Source: Rahnella variigena
Lineage (GTDB): Bacteria; Pseudomonadota; Gammaproteobacteria; Enterobacterales; Enterobacteriaceae
NCBI RefSeq assembly: GCF_003610915.1
Contig: NZ_NSDJ01000001.1
Coordinates: forward strand, 3,410,001-3,474,000
Direction: 5' to 3'
Length of the DNA stretch: 64,000 nucleotides
The notes under the pieces were generated by a model. That model had not been told where the DNA came from. It ran no database searches and saw nothing but the letters and a program-made list of their open reading frames with translations. Position 1 is the stretch's first letter; each line of letters starts with the position of its first letter. The translations under genes were made by a program, and so were the position numbers. Shown one piece after another: positions 46,180-55,081 of this stretch.

Positions 46180-47103
46180 CTACAGACCATAATCACGGAT
46201 AAACGCTTCGCTTTCCCGCGCTATCTCATCGCGGACAAACTCGATGAATTGGGTCAGCGCAGCGGAACGCCGTTTTCCAGCTGGTGACTGCAACTGCAAC
46301 GTCCGCTGATTTAGCTGTTCAATGTTTACCGGTTTGACGCGCAGATTGTCGCGGCGCGCTTTATACATAATGGAAAAATGGCTGCATGCCGCAATTGCGC
46401 CGGGCGTATGCACCATAAAATCGTATAACACAGAGAAACGGTTACAGCTCACCGCCGGTTCGAGAAAAACGCCGCTCATCCGGCATGACAAATCAAACAG
46501 CTGACGGATGGTGCTGCCCTGCTCGTTCATCGCCAGCGGATACGGATGTAAGTCCGTCAGTTGCACATCCTTTGCAGCCAGCGGATGATCCGGTCGCATT
46601 ACCATCCTCACCGGTGCGGGAAAAGAGGCCATAATATCCACGCCGCGCTCGGCCACCAGACTGAACTGCAAGGCGAAGTCCACTTCCCCCTTATGGATCA
46701 TTTCCGACACTTCCACCGCCGTACCGACATTGAGGTAAAACATCACGCCGGGATGATCGTGTCTGAACTGTGAAAACAACTGCGGGAGCAGATCAAACGC
46801 CAGCCCGTCGGTACAGGCCATGCGGATCACCGTGCGGCGTACCGCATTCAACCCCTGAATTTCCGCTATCGCATGTTCCATATCCATCATGCTTTTACGC
46901 ACGTGGTTTTCGAGGATCTGCCCGGCATCATTAAGCACCATCCCGCGGGCATGACGTTCAAAAAGCGGCGCACCGATGCGCTCTTCCAGCCGCTGGATCT
47001 GGCGGCTGATGGCAGATACGGCGACGAATAATTGCTTACTCGCCCCGCTCAGTGACCCCGTATTTGCTACCGCCAGAAAATAGCGGATCTCCGAACTTTG
47101 CAT
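46180..47103 (-). CDS. LysR-family transcriptional regulator
   Basis: 307 residues. N-terminal winged helix-turn-helix at about residues 1-60 (EIRYFLAVANTGSLSGASKQ, LFVAVSAISRQIQRLEERIG, APLFERHARGMVLNDAG) and a C-terminal periplasmic-binding-like effector domain. It lies divergent from the M20 peptidase/MFS transporter pair, and a GCATT-N11-AATGC motif sits in the 156-base divergent region, so it most likely controls those genes. The effector is unknown; in this layout it is probably the transported substrate or its hydrolysis product. Confidence 0.88.
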   Translation of the reverse strand: MQSSEIRYFLAVANTGSLSGASKQLFVAVSAISRQIQRLEERIGAPLFERHARGMVLNDAGQILENHVRKSMMDMEHAIAEIQGLNAVRRTVIRMACTDGLAFDLLPQLFSQFRHDHPGVMFYLNVGTAVEVSEMIHKGEVDFALQFSLVAERGVDIMASFPAPVRMVMRPDHPLAAKDVQLTDLHPYPLAMNEQGSTIRQLFDLSCRMSGVFLEPAVSCNRFSVLYDFMVHTPGAIAACSHFSIMYKARRDNLRVKPVNIEQLNQRTLQLQSPAGKRRSAALTQFIEFVRDEIARESEAFIRDYGL

Positions 47104-47133
47104 GACCTTATTGCCTCATAACTGTGCAGATGA

Positions 47134-47154
47134 GCATTACAATAAAAGCAATGC
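47134..47154. promoter_or_regulatory. Candidate LysR-type operator (T-N11-A motif)
   Basis: GCATT (47134-47138), exactly 11 bases, AATGC (47150-47154): a perfect inverted repeat with the T-N11-A spacing typical of LysR-type binding sites, located between the divergent lysR gene and the peptidase gene. A second inverted repeat, GTTGC (47158-47162) and GCAAC (47179-47183), lies next to it. Confidence 0.6.
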
Positions 47155-47259
47155 TAAGTTGCAATTATTATTATTGTGGCAACGCTTGCGCAGCGCTTAG
47201 AGTGAAACTGCTAAAAAAACCAACAATAAATCCTCAAAACAATTACAAGCAGGTTTCAT

Positions 47260-48681
47260 ATGACAGCGGAAAATATCGTTGAACAGGCGCTGGCCTGGTT
47301 CGATCAGGGTGAATACAAACGAACTCTGGCACGCAGGGTCGCTATTGCGACTGAAAGCCAGAGTAATCAGCGCGACGCAGAACTGGCACGCTATCTCGAT
47401 GAAGAGATCAAACCGGCACTTTCCGCGATGGGTTTCAGCCTGCTCAGCGTGGAAAATCCTCATGCCGCACACCGTCCTTTTTTGATTGCCACGCGCATTG
47501 AAGACAGCAAACTGCCAACCGTACTGAGTTACGGCCATGGTGATGTGGTGTTTGGCGACGATGAAAACTGGCGGCAGGATTTATCGCCCTGGGAGCTTAA
47601 AGAGGAAGGTGACCGCTGGTACGGACGCGGCAGCGCCGACAATAAAGGCCAGCACAGCGTCAACATTGCCGCGCTGGAGCAGATTTTCAAAGCCCGCGGC
47701 GGCCGCCTGGGATTCAACTGCAAACTGCTGTTTGAAATGGGCGAAGAAATCAGCTCTCCGGGGCTGGCTGAACTTTGCCGTGATTATCATGAAGAACTGA
47801 GCGCCGATATTTTTCTGGCCTCGGACGGTCCGCGTCTGAGCGCAGAACGCCCGACATTATTCCTCGGCTCACGGGGCGCGGTGAACTTCCGTCTGACGAT
47901 TAACGCACGCGACAATGCCTATCACTCCGGAAACTGGGGCGGTCTGCTCACCAATCCGGGTACGCAACTGGCGAATGCGCTGGCGTCGCTGGTGAATCAG
48001 CACGGTCAGTTGCAGATTGCGGCTCTGAAACCACCGGCGGTCAGCGAGGCTATCCGTGAGATCCTCAGTGATGTCGATGTGGGTGGTGGTGCCAGCGATC
48101 CGCAAATCGACCCGAACTGGGGCGAGGCGGGTCTGACGCCAACCGAGCGTTTGTACGCGTGGAATACGCTGGAAGTGCTGTCGTTCCTGACCGGCAATCC
48201 GCAGCGCCCGATGAACGCGATTCCGGGCAACGCTACAGCAGTTTGTCAGCTGCGGTTTGTGGTCGGCACCGACTGGCAGAATCTGGCGCAGCACGTACGC
48301 GCACATCTGGATGCTCACGGTTTCCCGCAGGTCGATGTGGAATTTGTACGCGGCTCACCGGCCACCCGTTTTGATCCAACCGATCCGCTGGTCGGCTGGG
48401 CGCTGGATATCATGCAACACACAACCGGCAAAAAACCGGCACTGCTGCCAAATCTGGGCGGTTCGCTGCCTAATGATGTCTTTGCCGACATTCTCGGTTT
48501 GCCGACGCTTTGGGTTCCGCACTCTTATCCGGCCTGCGGCCAGCATGGCGTTAACGAACATATGCTGATTTCCGTGGCCCGCGAGGGGCTGGCCATCATG
48601 ACTCATCTTTTGTGGGACCTCGGTGAGCGCGGTCCCCGCCTGCTTGAACAGCATCTTGCCCACGCCGGAGGCGCCAAATGA
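47260..48681 (+). CDS. M20 family metallopeptidase
   Basis: 473 residues. Zinc-site pattern of the M20/M25/M40 family: PTVLSYGHGDVVFGDDENW (His and Asp), YGRGSADNKGQHSVNIAALE (bridging Asp), and LFEMGEEISSPGLAEL (catalytic and ligand Glu); the dimerisation domain inserts near residues 205-345. The tail GSLPNDVFADILGLPTLWVP also fits. It probably hydrolyses a small peptide or N-acyl/carbamoyl amino acid in the cytoplasm. The downstream MFS transporter overlaps by four bases (ATGA), so the pair likely imports and cleaves one compound under the divergent LysR protein. Confidence 0.85.
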   Translation: MTAENIVEQALAWFDQGEYKRTLARRVAIATESQSNQRDAELARYLDEEIKPALSAMGFSLLSVENPHAAHRPFLIATRIEDSKLPTVLSYGHGDVVFGDDENWRQDLSPWELKEEGDRWYGRGSADNKGQHSVNIAALEQIFKARGGRLGFNCKLLFEMGEEISSPGLAELCRDYHEELSADIFLASDGPRLSAERPTLFLGSRGAVNFRLTINARDNAYHSGNWGGLLTNPGTQLANALASLVNQHGQLQIAALKPPAVSEAIREILSDVDVGGGASDPQIDPNWGEAGLTPTERLYAWNTLEVLSFLTGNPQRPMNAIPGNATAVCQLRFVVGTDWQNLAQHVRAHLDAHGFPQVDVEFVRGSPATRFDPTDPLVGWALDIMQHTTGKKPALLPNLGGSLPNDVFADILGLPTLWVPHSYPACGQHGVNEHMLISVAREGLAIMTHLLWDLGERGPRLLEQHLAHAGGAK

Positions 48682-49961
48682 GCCAGTTAAGCGCCACTTC
48701 TCAACATGCAGGCTCAACGGCAGAAAAGCCCAGCCTGATGAAAACTTTGTTCGCGACCTGTATCGGTAACGCACTGGAATGGTTTGATATCGCCATTTAC
48801 GGCTTTTTCGCCAGCTATATCGCCCATGCGTATTTCCCGACGTCCGACCCGACAGTCTCCCTGCTGCTGGCATTTGGCAGTTTCGGCGTTTCATTTTTGA
48901 TCCGCCCTTTGGGTGCCATTGTTCTGGGCGCTTACGCCGATAAACACGGTCGCAAAGCCTCGTTGCTGATGTCCATCAGTCTGATGATGATCGGCGGGCT
49001 GATTATCGTTATCACGCCTTCTTACGCCACTATCGGCATGGCGGCACCGCTGCTGATACTGGCCGCCAGGCTGATTCAGGGGTTTTCCGCAGGCGGGGAA
49101 TTCGGCAGTTCGACGGCGTTTCTGGTCGAACATTTTCCGGAGCGTAAAGCGTTTATCGCCAGCTGGCAGTTCGCCACGCAGGGTGCCAGCACACTGCTGG
49201 CCTCGGCTTTCGGGCTGGGTTTATCCGCCGTCCTGAGCGAAACGCAGTTACAGGACTGGGGATGGCGTATTCCGTTTATTTTCGGTCTGCTGATCGGGCC
49301 GGTCGGGTTGTATATCCGCCGCCATATCAAAGAATCGGAAAGCTTCAGTAAAGCCGAAAAGACGGCCTCTCCGCTCAAAGAAATCGTGCGTTCACAGAAA
49401 GGTCTGTTCTTTACAGCCATCGGTCTGATGGTGGTGTCTACCGCCATTAACTACATGCTGAACTACGTGCCGACATACGCGACCAAAACGCTGCATCTGC
49501 CTGCTTCCGCCGGATTCAGCGCCACGCTGGCCGCCGGAATTATTCTGACGGTAGTCACGCCGTTTATGGGGTTGTGGGCAGAGAAAATTGGTCGCCTGCC
49601 GCTGATGTGGGGCTCATTGATTCTGTTGCTGCTGACCATTTATCCGGCGTTCTGGCTGATGCTGCAATACACGTCGGCGATGTCATTGCTGCTGCTGATT
49701 AGCTGGCTGGCACTGCTGAAATCGGTGTATTTCTCTACCGTGCCTTCGATGATGGCGGATTTGTTCCCGATAACCACCCGCGCCAGCGGCATGGCGATCA
49801 GCTACAACGTTGCGGTGACTGTTTTCGGTGGTTTTGCACCGTTCATCTGTACGCTGCTGATCTCCGCCACCGGCAGCAGTCTGGCACCGGGTTACTATCT
49901 GATGGTTGTCGCCCTGCTCAGCGTCTGGTCACTATTTAAAGCACAAAAAACTCAGCGCTGA
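48678..49961 (+). CDS. MFS transporter, metabolite:proton symporter family
   Basis: 427 residues, twelve predicted membrane helices. The MHS-family opening GNALEWFDIAIYGFFASYIA, the loop GAYADKHGRKASLLMSISLM (loop 2-3 motif G-D-x-x-G-R-R/K type) and RLIQGFSAGGEFGSSTAFLV are diagnostic of the citrate/shikimate/proline-type proton symporters. Start overlaps the M20 gene by ATGA. Substrate unknown, likely the compound cleaved by the peptidase. A terminator-like hairpin follows at 49976. Confidence 0.86.
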   Translation: MSQLSATSQHAGSTAEKPSLMKTLFATCIGNALEWFDIAIYGFFASYIAHAYFPTSDPTVSLLLAFGSFGVSFLIRPLGAIVLGAYADKHGRKASLLMSISLMMIGGLIIVITPSYATIGMAAPLLILAARLIQGFSAGGEFGSSTAFLVEHFPERKAFIASWQFATQGASTLLASAFGLGLSAVLSETQLQDWGWRIPFIFGLLIGPVGLYIRRHIKESESFSKAEKTASPLKEIVRSQKGLFFTAIGLMVVSTAINYMLNYVPTYATKTLHLPASAGFSATLAAGIILTVVTPFMGLWAEKIGRLPLMWGSLILLLLTIYPAFWLMLQYTSAMSLLLLISWLALLKSVYFSTVPSMMADLFPITTRASGMAISYNVAVTVFGGFAPFICTLLISATGSSLAPGYYLMVVALLSVWSLFKAQKTQR

Positions 49962-49975
49962 TTTCGCCTCAGCAG

Positions 49976-50018
49976 CACTCAGCGGCGGGATATCCTGTTG
50001 CTGAGTGTTACTTTTTTC
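49976..50018 (+). terminator. Terminator after the MFS gene
   Basis: CACTCAGC (49976-49983) pairs with GCTGAGTG (50000-50007), followed by TTACTTTTTTC. Confidence 0.75.
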
Positions 50019-50107
50019 ACGTCGCTTAATCACTGAGCGTGGCCTATAGTCTTAGCCAGAAAGATGTACATCTTCTGTTTTCCCCTATTAAAAACAAGGA
50101 GTTCCGG

Positions 50108-50728
50108 ATGCTCACTCTATGGGGCCGCGCAAATTCAAGCAATGTCAAAAAAGTGCTGTGGCTGCTCGATGAACTGAATGTGACCTTTCAGCACATCAAT
50201 GCCGGCGGCGTGTATGGCAAAAACAATGAACCGCTTTATCTGTCGCTAAACCCGAACGGGCTGGTGCCTTGTCTGCAGGACGACGATTTCGTGTTGTGGG
50301 AATCCAATGCCATTCTGCGCTATCTGGCAGAACGTTCCGGCGAAGAAGCCTTCTGGCCGGACAATCTGCAACAACGGGCAGCGGCGGATAAATGGCTGGA
50401 CTGGTGCAGTAACTCGCTGACCGTACCTTTTCGTCAGGTGTTCCTGACGCTGGTGCGCACGCCGGAAGCAGAACGCGATATGTCGGTAGTCGCGGCGGGG
50501 ATGGCCGCATTTGAAAAATACTGGGCGATTGCCGACGCCGTGCTGGCGAAGCAAAAATGGTTCTCCGGTGAGCAGTTCGGCATCGGTGATATTCCGGTTG
50601 CCTGCTACGCCGATACCTGGTTCCGTCTTGATATTGAACGTCAGCCGCATCCGAATCTGGAACGCTGGTATCAGCAACTTCAGCAGCGTCCGGCTTTCTG
50701 TAAGCGCGTGATGCTGCCCCTGAGCTGA
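50108..50728 (+). CDS. gstB: Glutathione S-transferase GstB
   Basis: 206 residues from MLTLWGRANSSNVKKVLWLL, with AAGGAG 7 bases upstream. The N-terminal thioredoxin-like domain has the NPNGLVPCLQDDDFVLWESN motif (cis-proline LVP and the ESNAI glutathione-binding loop), and the C-terminal helical domain ends RWYQQLQQRPAFCKRVMLPL, as in E. coli GstB (YliJ). Gene order gstB next to yliI and dacC is also found in E. coli. GstB is active on bromoacetate in E. coli; here that is inferred from homology. Confidence 0.85.
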   Translation: MLTLWGRANSSNVKKVLWLLDELNVTFQHINAGGVYGKNNEPLYLSLNPNGLVPCLQDDDFVLWESNAILRYLAERSGEEAFWPDNLQQRAAADKWLDWCSNSLTVPFRQVFLTLVRTPEAERDMSVVAAGMAAFEKYWAIADAVLAKQKWFSGEQFGIGDIPVACYADTWFRLDIERQPHPNLERWYQQLQQRPAFCKRVMLPLS

Positions 50729-50770
50729 CCGGTCTTCGCGTCGGTTGATCCTGGTTTCGATTTAACCTGC

Positions 50771-50798
50771 AAAAGGCGGTCATTTCTCACCGCCTTTT
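50771..50798. terminator. Bidirectional terminator between gstB and yliI
   Basis: AAAAGGCGGT (50771-50780) pairs perfectly with ACCGCCTTTT (50789-50798), loop CATTTCTC. The A and T tracts are part of the stem, so it can stop both transcripts. Confidence 0.88.
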
Positions 50799-50812
50799 CT
50801 CATCAAATAACC

Positions 50813-51964
50813 TCAGCTTTGCGGTGCAATTTTCAGTAACTTGCCATCGCTCTCATCCGTCAGCACATACACAAACCCGTCGCTGCCGATCTGCACTTCG
50901 CGGATACGCTCTTTGCGATCGCTAAGCAGCCGTTCCTCATGAGTGACTGTATCGCCGTCAAGCGTCAGGCGGATCAGTGATTCACCCGCCAGCGCCCCGA
51001 CGAAAAGCGAGTTTTTCCACTGCGGGAATGTCTGCGCGTTATAGAACGCCATTCCGCTCAGCGCAGGCGATACCTCCCAGTAGTAAATCGGATCTTCCGC
51101 GCCCGCCAGCGTCGTCCCTTTCGCTTCAGGGATCGGCTGACCGGAATAGTTAATCCCAAACGTCGCCAGCGGCCAGCCGTAGTTTTTCCCCGGCTGCGGT
51201 AAATTCACTTCATCGCCACCGCGCGGCCCGTGTTCGGTTTCCCACAGCGCCCCGCTCCACGGATTGATGGCCAGCCCCTGCGGATTGCGGTTGCCGTACG
51301 TCCAGATTTCAGGCTTCGCATTCTTGTCGTGCACAAACGGATTGTCCTGCGGTATGCCACCTTCCGGCGTGAGACGCAAAATCTTGCCCTGTAACTGATT
51401 CAGATGCTGGGCATTAATGCGCTGATTGTTATCGCCGGTGGACAGATAAATATTGCCCTTATCATCAAACGCCATGCGACCGCCAAGATTGATACCGCTT
51501 TGCAGGGCCGGTTGCTGAATGAAGATCACTTTAAAATTGCTCAACGTTTTATTATCCGCCGACAATGTGCCGTAGCCGAGCGCAGCATGAGGTTCGCCCT
51601 TTTCACCCGGCTGCGAGAAGGTCAGATACACCCGACGATTGCTGGCAAAATCCGGCGATAAACGCACATCCCACAAACCGGCCTGTCCGCTGCCCCAGAC
51701 GCGCGGCACGCCCTTCAGCGGCGAAGAAAGCCCGCCGTCCGGCTTCCATAAACGAAGCTGTCCGCTACGTTCGGTGATCAGCGCGCCCTGATTATCCGGC
51801 AAAAAAGCCAGCGACCAGGGATGATCTAAGCCATTCGCCAGTTCCGTCACTTGTGCGCCAGCCTGTGACGGCGGAACAGGGGATTTCGGCGCGGCACCGG
51901 CGTGAGCGGATATCAGGACAAGGGTAAAAACAGGCAATAATGTGTCGCGGAAAGAAAAGGACAT
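50813..51964 (-). CDS. yliI: Aldose sugar dehydrogenase YliI (PQQ-dependent)
   Basis: 383 residues with an N-terminal signal peptide (LPVFTLVLISAHAGA-A), so periplasmic. Beta-propeller of the GDH-B/YliI type: LDHPWSLAFLPDNQGALITE, MAFDDKGNIYLSTGDNNQRI (calcium/PQQ region), GNRNPQGLAINPWSGALWET, EHGPRGGDEVNLPQPGKNYG and WPLATFGINYSGQPIPEAKG. Oxidises aldose sugars with PQQ, feeding electrons to the respiratory chain; E. coli YliI needs added PQQ. It is convergent with gstB. Confidence 0.92.
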   Translation of the reverse strand: MSFSFRDTLLPVFTLVLISAHAGAAPKSPVPPSQAGAQVTELANGLDHPWSLAFLPDNQGALITERSGQLRLWKPDGGLSSPLKGVPRVWGSGQAGLWDVRLSPDFASNRRVYLTFSQPGEKGEPHAALGYGTLSADNKTLSNFKVIFIQQPALQSGINLGGRMAFDDKGNIYLSTGDNNQRINAQHLNQLQGKILRLTPEGGIPQDNPFVHDKNAKPEIWTYGNRNPQGLAINPWSGALWETEHGPRGGDEVNLPQPGKNYGWPLATFGINYSGQPIPEAKGTTLAGAEDPIYYWEVSPALSGMAFYNAQTFPQWKNSLFVGALAGESLIRLTLDGDTVTHEERLLSDRKERIREVQIGSDGFVYVLTDESDGKLLKIAPQS

Positions 51965-52261
51965 AAGGCTTCTCCCGGAGGCATTGTTGAGAATGAAATT
52001 CAGAGGTGAAGTTTCAGTTTAGGCCATGTGACTGATTTTGCTGCGCGACGGTTCGCTCCCTATAACCAGCAGGAATAACACCTGGCCGAAATATAATAAC
52101 AACAAGGCATTCCCTCTTTCTTAACATACCGGTAAACTGCCCCAACAGAATAGACGTCTGGACAGACAGACTTCTGTACATCCTCACTTGAAAATGACAC
52201 CAGAAAAACCGCGTCCGACGGACATCTTTAATAATAAGAGCAATATAATGAGAACAGAATA

Positions 52262-53335
52262 ATGAGAAAAATATCCGCATCCCTGCTGGCATTGAGCCTG
52301 TTTTCATCTGTACCCGCCTTCGCTGCCGCTGAAACGCCAGCGCCCGTTCCGGCGGCCATTGCCCAGCACAACGGTCCTGTCCGCATCGCGGTTATCCGTA
52401 ATCTCGGCTCCGACGACAACACCACCCAGTTTCTTGCCGGTGCCATCAAACAAGGCCGCGCGCTTGGGTTTAAAGTCGATACCTTCCTGAGCAACGGCGA
52501 TGACGCCAAATTCCAGGATTTCGTCAATCAGGCCATCAGCCAGAAATACGACGGCATCATCCTTTCGCAAGGTCGCGGACCTTACTCTGAAGCGCTGGTG
52601 AAACGCATCGCCGCTGCCGGTATTGCGGTGTCTGCCTTTGATACCGAAGTGCCGGAGAATATTCCAGGCGTCACGGTGACTCGTCAGGACGATGCTTCGC
52701 TGGCAAAAGCGTCTGTGGGTCAGCTGGTGAAAGATTTCAACGGTAAAGCCAATATCGTTAAATTGTGGGTAGCCGGTTTCCCGCCAATGGAACGTCGCCA
52801 GAAAACCTACGAAGCCATTCTGAAAGAGAATCCGGGTATTCATCAGCTGGAGTCTATCGGCGCGGTGTCATCTGACGTCCAGGGCGATACGGCGAACAAA
52901 GTCGGCGCGATACTGGCGAAATACCCGAAAGGTCAGATTGATGCAATCTGGGGTGCATGGGATGCCTTCAGCCAGGGCGCATATAAGGCCCTGAAAGAGA
53001 ATGGCCGTACTGAAATCAAACTCTACAGCATCGACGTGTCGAATCAGGATCTTCAGCTGATGCGCGAAAAAGGCAGCCCATGGCAGATGACCGCCGCTGT
53101 CGATACTCAGCTGATCGGCGCCGTGAACCTGCGTATCGTGGCCCTGAAAATTGCCGGTGAGAAAACGCCTGCCACTTATGAATTCCCGGCACAAACCATT
53201 CCTCAATCCCTGTTGCTCAGCCAGCCGGATGGCATCAACGTGACCGGCCTGAGTAAAATCATTCCGGGCTGGGGAAAATCTGAAGATTTCACTGCGCCGT
53301 GGTTTGCGACGCTGGAAGCAAAATACAAAAAGTAA
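52262..53335 (+). CDS. Orphan periplasmic sugar-binding protein (type I, ABC transporter)
   Basis: 357 residues. Signal peptide MRKISASLLALSLFSSVPAF with cleavage near AFA-A. The body is a type I periplasmic binding protein (family of RbsB/XylF/YtfQ): GPVRIAVIRNLGSDDNTTQF, FQDFVNQAISQKYDGIILSQ, FDTEVPENIPGVTVTRQDDA, IDAIWGAWDAFSQGAYKALK and YSIDVSNQDLQLMREKG. No permease or ATPase gene sits next to it, so the transporter it serves is not encoded nearby. It is followed by a terminator and then by yicJI in the same direction. Xyloside or other sugar specificity is inferred only from location. Confidence 0.82.
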   Translation: MRKISASLLALSLFSSVPAFAAAETPAPVPAAIAQHNGPVRIAVIRNLGSDDNTTQFLAGAIKQGRALGFKVDTFLSNGDDAKFQDFVNQAISQKYDGIILSQGRGPYSEALVKRIAAAGIAVSAFDTEVPENIPGVTVTRQDDASLAKASVGQLVKDFNGKANIVKLWVAGFPPMERRQKTYEAILKENPGIHQLESIGAVSSDVQGDTANKVGAILAKYPKGQIDAIWGAWDAFSQGAYKALKENGRTEIKLYSIDVSNQDLQLMREKGSPWQMTAAVDTQLIGAVNLRIVALKIAGEKTPATYEFPAQTIPQSLLLSQPDGINVTGLSKIIPGWGKSEDFTAPWFATLEAKYKK

Positions 53336-53344
53336 CCGCCTCAG

Positions 53345-53370
53345 ACCTCCCGGAAACGGGAGGTTTTCCT
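53345..53370 (+). terminator. Terminator after the sugar-binding protein gene
   Basis: ACCTCCCG (53345-53352) pairs with CGGGAGGT (53357-53364), loop GAAA, followed by TTTCC. It separates the binding-protein gene from yicJ. Confidence 0.85.
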
Positions 53371-53536
53371 CCGCTGTTCAGTACTTCACCCGTTTGTTCC
53401 GCTCAACTTTTCCCCGTTTGCCCCGCGCGATCACAGAAATAAAGAAACATAATTTCAGAAACAAAAATCTCAATAGCCTCAGCGCCTTGTAAACGTTAAA
53501 ACTCCTACTCTCCCATTTCATACGGACATTGAAGCA

Positions 53537-54904
53537 ATGAGTACTGAGATCCTTTCGGTCAAGGAAAAGATTGGATATGGATTAGGCGATGCGGCCAGTC
53601 ACATAATTTTCGATAACGTCATGCTTTACATGATGTTCTTTTATACCGATATCTTCGGCATTCCGGCCGGTTATGTCGGTACCATGTTCCTGCTCGCCCG
53701 CGCGCTGGACGCAATTTCTGATCCCTGCATGGGATTACTGGCCGACCGCACCCGCACCCGCTGGGGGAAATTCCGTCCTTACGTACTGTTCGGTGCTATC
53801 CCGTTCGGTATCGTCTGCGTCTTTACCTACACCACGCCTGAGCTCAGCATGACCGGCAAAATGATCTACGCCGCCATCACTTATACGCTGCTGACGCTGA
53901 TGTACACCGTCGTGAATATCCCTTATTGCGCGCTGGGTGGTGTGATCACCTCTGACCCGACACAGCGTATTTCGTTGCAATCGTATCGCTTCGTGCTGGC
54001 CACCGCCGGCGGGATGCTGAGTACGGTGCTGATGATGCCGCTGGTGAATTACATCGGCGGTGAAGATAAAGCGCTCGGCTATCAGGGGGGGATCGCGGTA
54101 CTGGCAATTGTCGCTGCCATCATGCTGGCGATCTGTTTTGCGACCACCAAAGAGCGTGTCGATCCGGGCAAACCTACCGGCACCATGCGCGAAGATTTGC
54201 GTGATATCTGGCACAACGATCAGTGGCGCATTGTCGGCCTGCTGACCATCCTCAATATTATGGCGGTCGCGGTTCGCGGCGGCGCCATGATGTATTACGT
54301 CACTTATATTCTCGGCAATCCGGTGCTGTTCGCCTGGTTCCTCGGCGTGTATTCGGTCGGTAACCTGTTCGGCAGCGCACTGGCTAAGCCGCTGACTGAC
54401 TGGAAATGCAAAGTCAGCGTGTTCTGGTGGACCAACGCTATTCTGGCGGTGCTGAGCATCGGCATGTTCTTCCTGCCGGTGAACGGCAGCGTACTGATGT
54501 TTATCTTCATCTTCGTCATCGGTGTTCTGCACCAGCTCGTGACGCCAATCCAGTGGGTGATGATGTCCGACACCGTCGATTACGGCGAATGGAATGACGG
54601 CAAGCGTCTGACGGGTATCAGTTTCGCCGGTACCCTGTTTGTGCTGAAACTCGGTCTGGCACTGGCCGGCGCGATGATCGGCTGGATGCTGGCAGGTTCC
54701 GGTTATCAGTCTGGTGCCACTACTCAAAATGCGGCCACCATGACCAGCATTATCGCGTTATTCACTCTGGTTCCGGCAGTCTGTTATCTGCTGAGCGCCA
54801 TCATATGCAAACGCTATTACATTCTGCGCACCCCGCTGCTGCGCCGCATTCTTGATGAAGTGGCTCAGGGCATCCGCCGTAATCAGCAAGAATTTATGAA
54901 ATGA
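53537..54904 (+). CDS. yicJ: Glycoside/pentoside/hexuronide:cation symporter YicJ
   Basis: 455 residues, twelve predicted helices, member of the GPH family (MelB type). Segments: VKEKIGYGLGDAASHIIFDN, FYTDIFGIPAGYVGTMFLLA, RALDAISDPCMGLLADRTRT (the cation-binding D-x3-D-P-x-M-G region), RTRWGKFRPYVLFGAIPFG and ISFAGTLFVLKLGLALAGAM. In E. coli YicJ is encoded with YicI and is thought to import alpha-xylosides. Here yicI follows after a gap of 177 bases filled by an ERIC element. Upstream it has a terminator of the previous gene, so it has its own promoter. Confidence 0.92.
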   Translation: MSTEILSVKEKIGYGLGDAASHIIFDNVMLYMMFFYTDIFGIPAGYVGTMFLLARALDAISDPCMGLLADRTRTRWGKFRPYVLFGAIPFGIVCVFTYTTPELSMTGKMIYAAITYTLLTLMYTVVNIPYCALGGVITSDPTQRISLQSYRFVLATAGGMLSTVLMMPLVNYIGGEDKALGYQGGIAVLAIVAAIMLAICFATTKERVDPGKPTGTMREDLRDIWHNDQWRIVGLLTILNIMAVAVRGGAMMYYVTYILGNPVLFAWFLGVYSVGNLFGSALAKPLTDWKCKVSVFWWTNAILAVLSIGMFFLPVNGSVLMFIFIFVIGVLHQLVTPIQWVMMSDTVDYGEWNDGKRLTGISFAGTLFVLKLGLALAGAMIGWMLAGSGYQSGATTQNAATMTSIIALFTLVPAVCYLLSAIICKRYYILRTPLLRRILDEVAQGIRRNQQEFMK

Positions 54905-54940
54905 ATTTGTTTTTGAAAAACTGAAATTGATTTAACTGAA

Positions 54941-55062
54941 CATGCCCAAAATCATTCGTGCTGAATCAAAGCGGCAACTGAGTAAATCCCCGGGAGCATA
55001 CACAGGTATGTGACCGGGGTTGGTGAAGGCAGCCAACGCAGAGTCAGCGCGAAGGATGAAGG
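54941..55062 (+). repeat. ERIC element (copy 3), between yicJ and yicI
   Basis: CATGCCCAAAATCATTCGTG, GCGGCAACTGAGTAAATCCC, CGGGAGCATACACAGGTATG and TGACCGGGGTTGG, CAGCCAACGCAGAGTCAGCG, GAAGGATGAAGGG. Inner stem CATAC/GTATG, outer CCCCGG/CCGGGG. It lies within an operon, 20 bases before the yicI start. Confidence 0.9.
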
Positions 55063-55081
55063 GCTAAAGGAGGAATTCATT

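Noticed and set aside
53404..53480. XylR operator upstream of yicJ
   Set aside because: There is an A-rich stretch with repeated AGAAA and AAC units, but I could not match it to a XylR motif with confidence.
53735..54727. 330-codon minus-strand frame antisense to yicJ
   Set aside because: His/Gln/Arg-rich shadow of a high-GC coding region; yicJ is the clear gene on the plus strand.
55010..55081. Extended start of yicI through the ERIC element
   Set aside because: The 24 extra residues are encoded by the repeat; AGGAGGAATTC supports the ATG at 55082.
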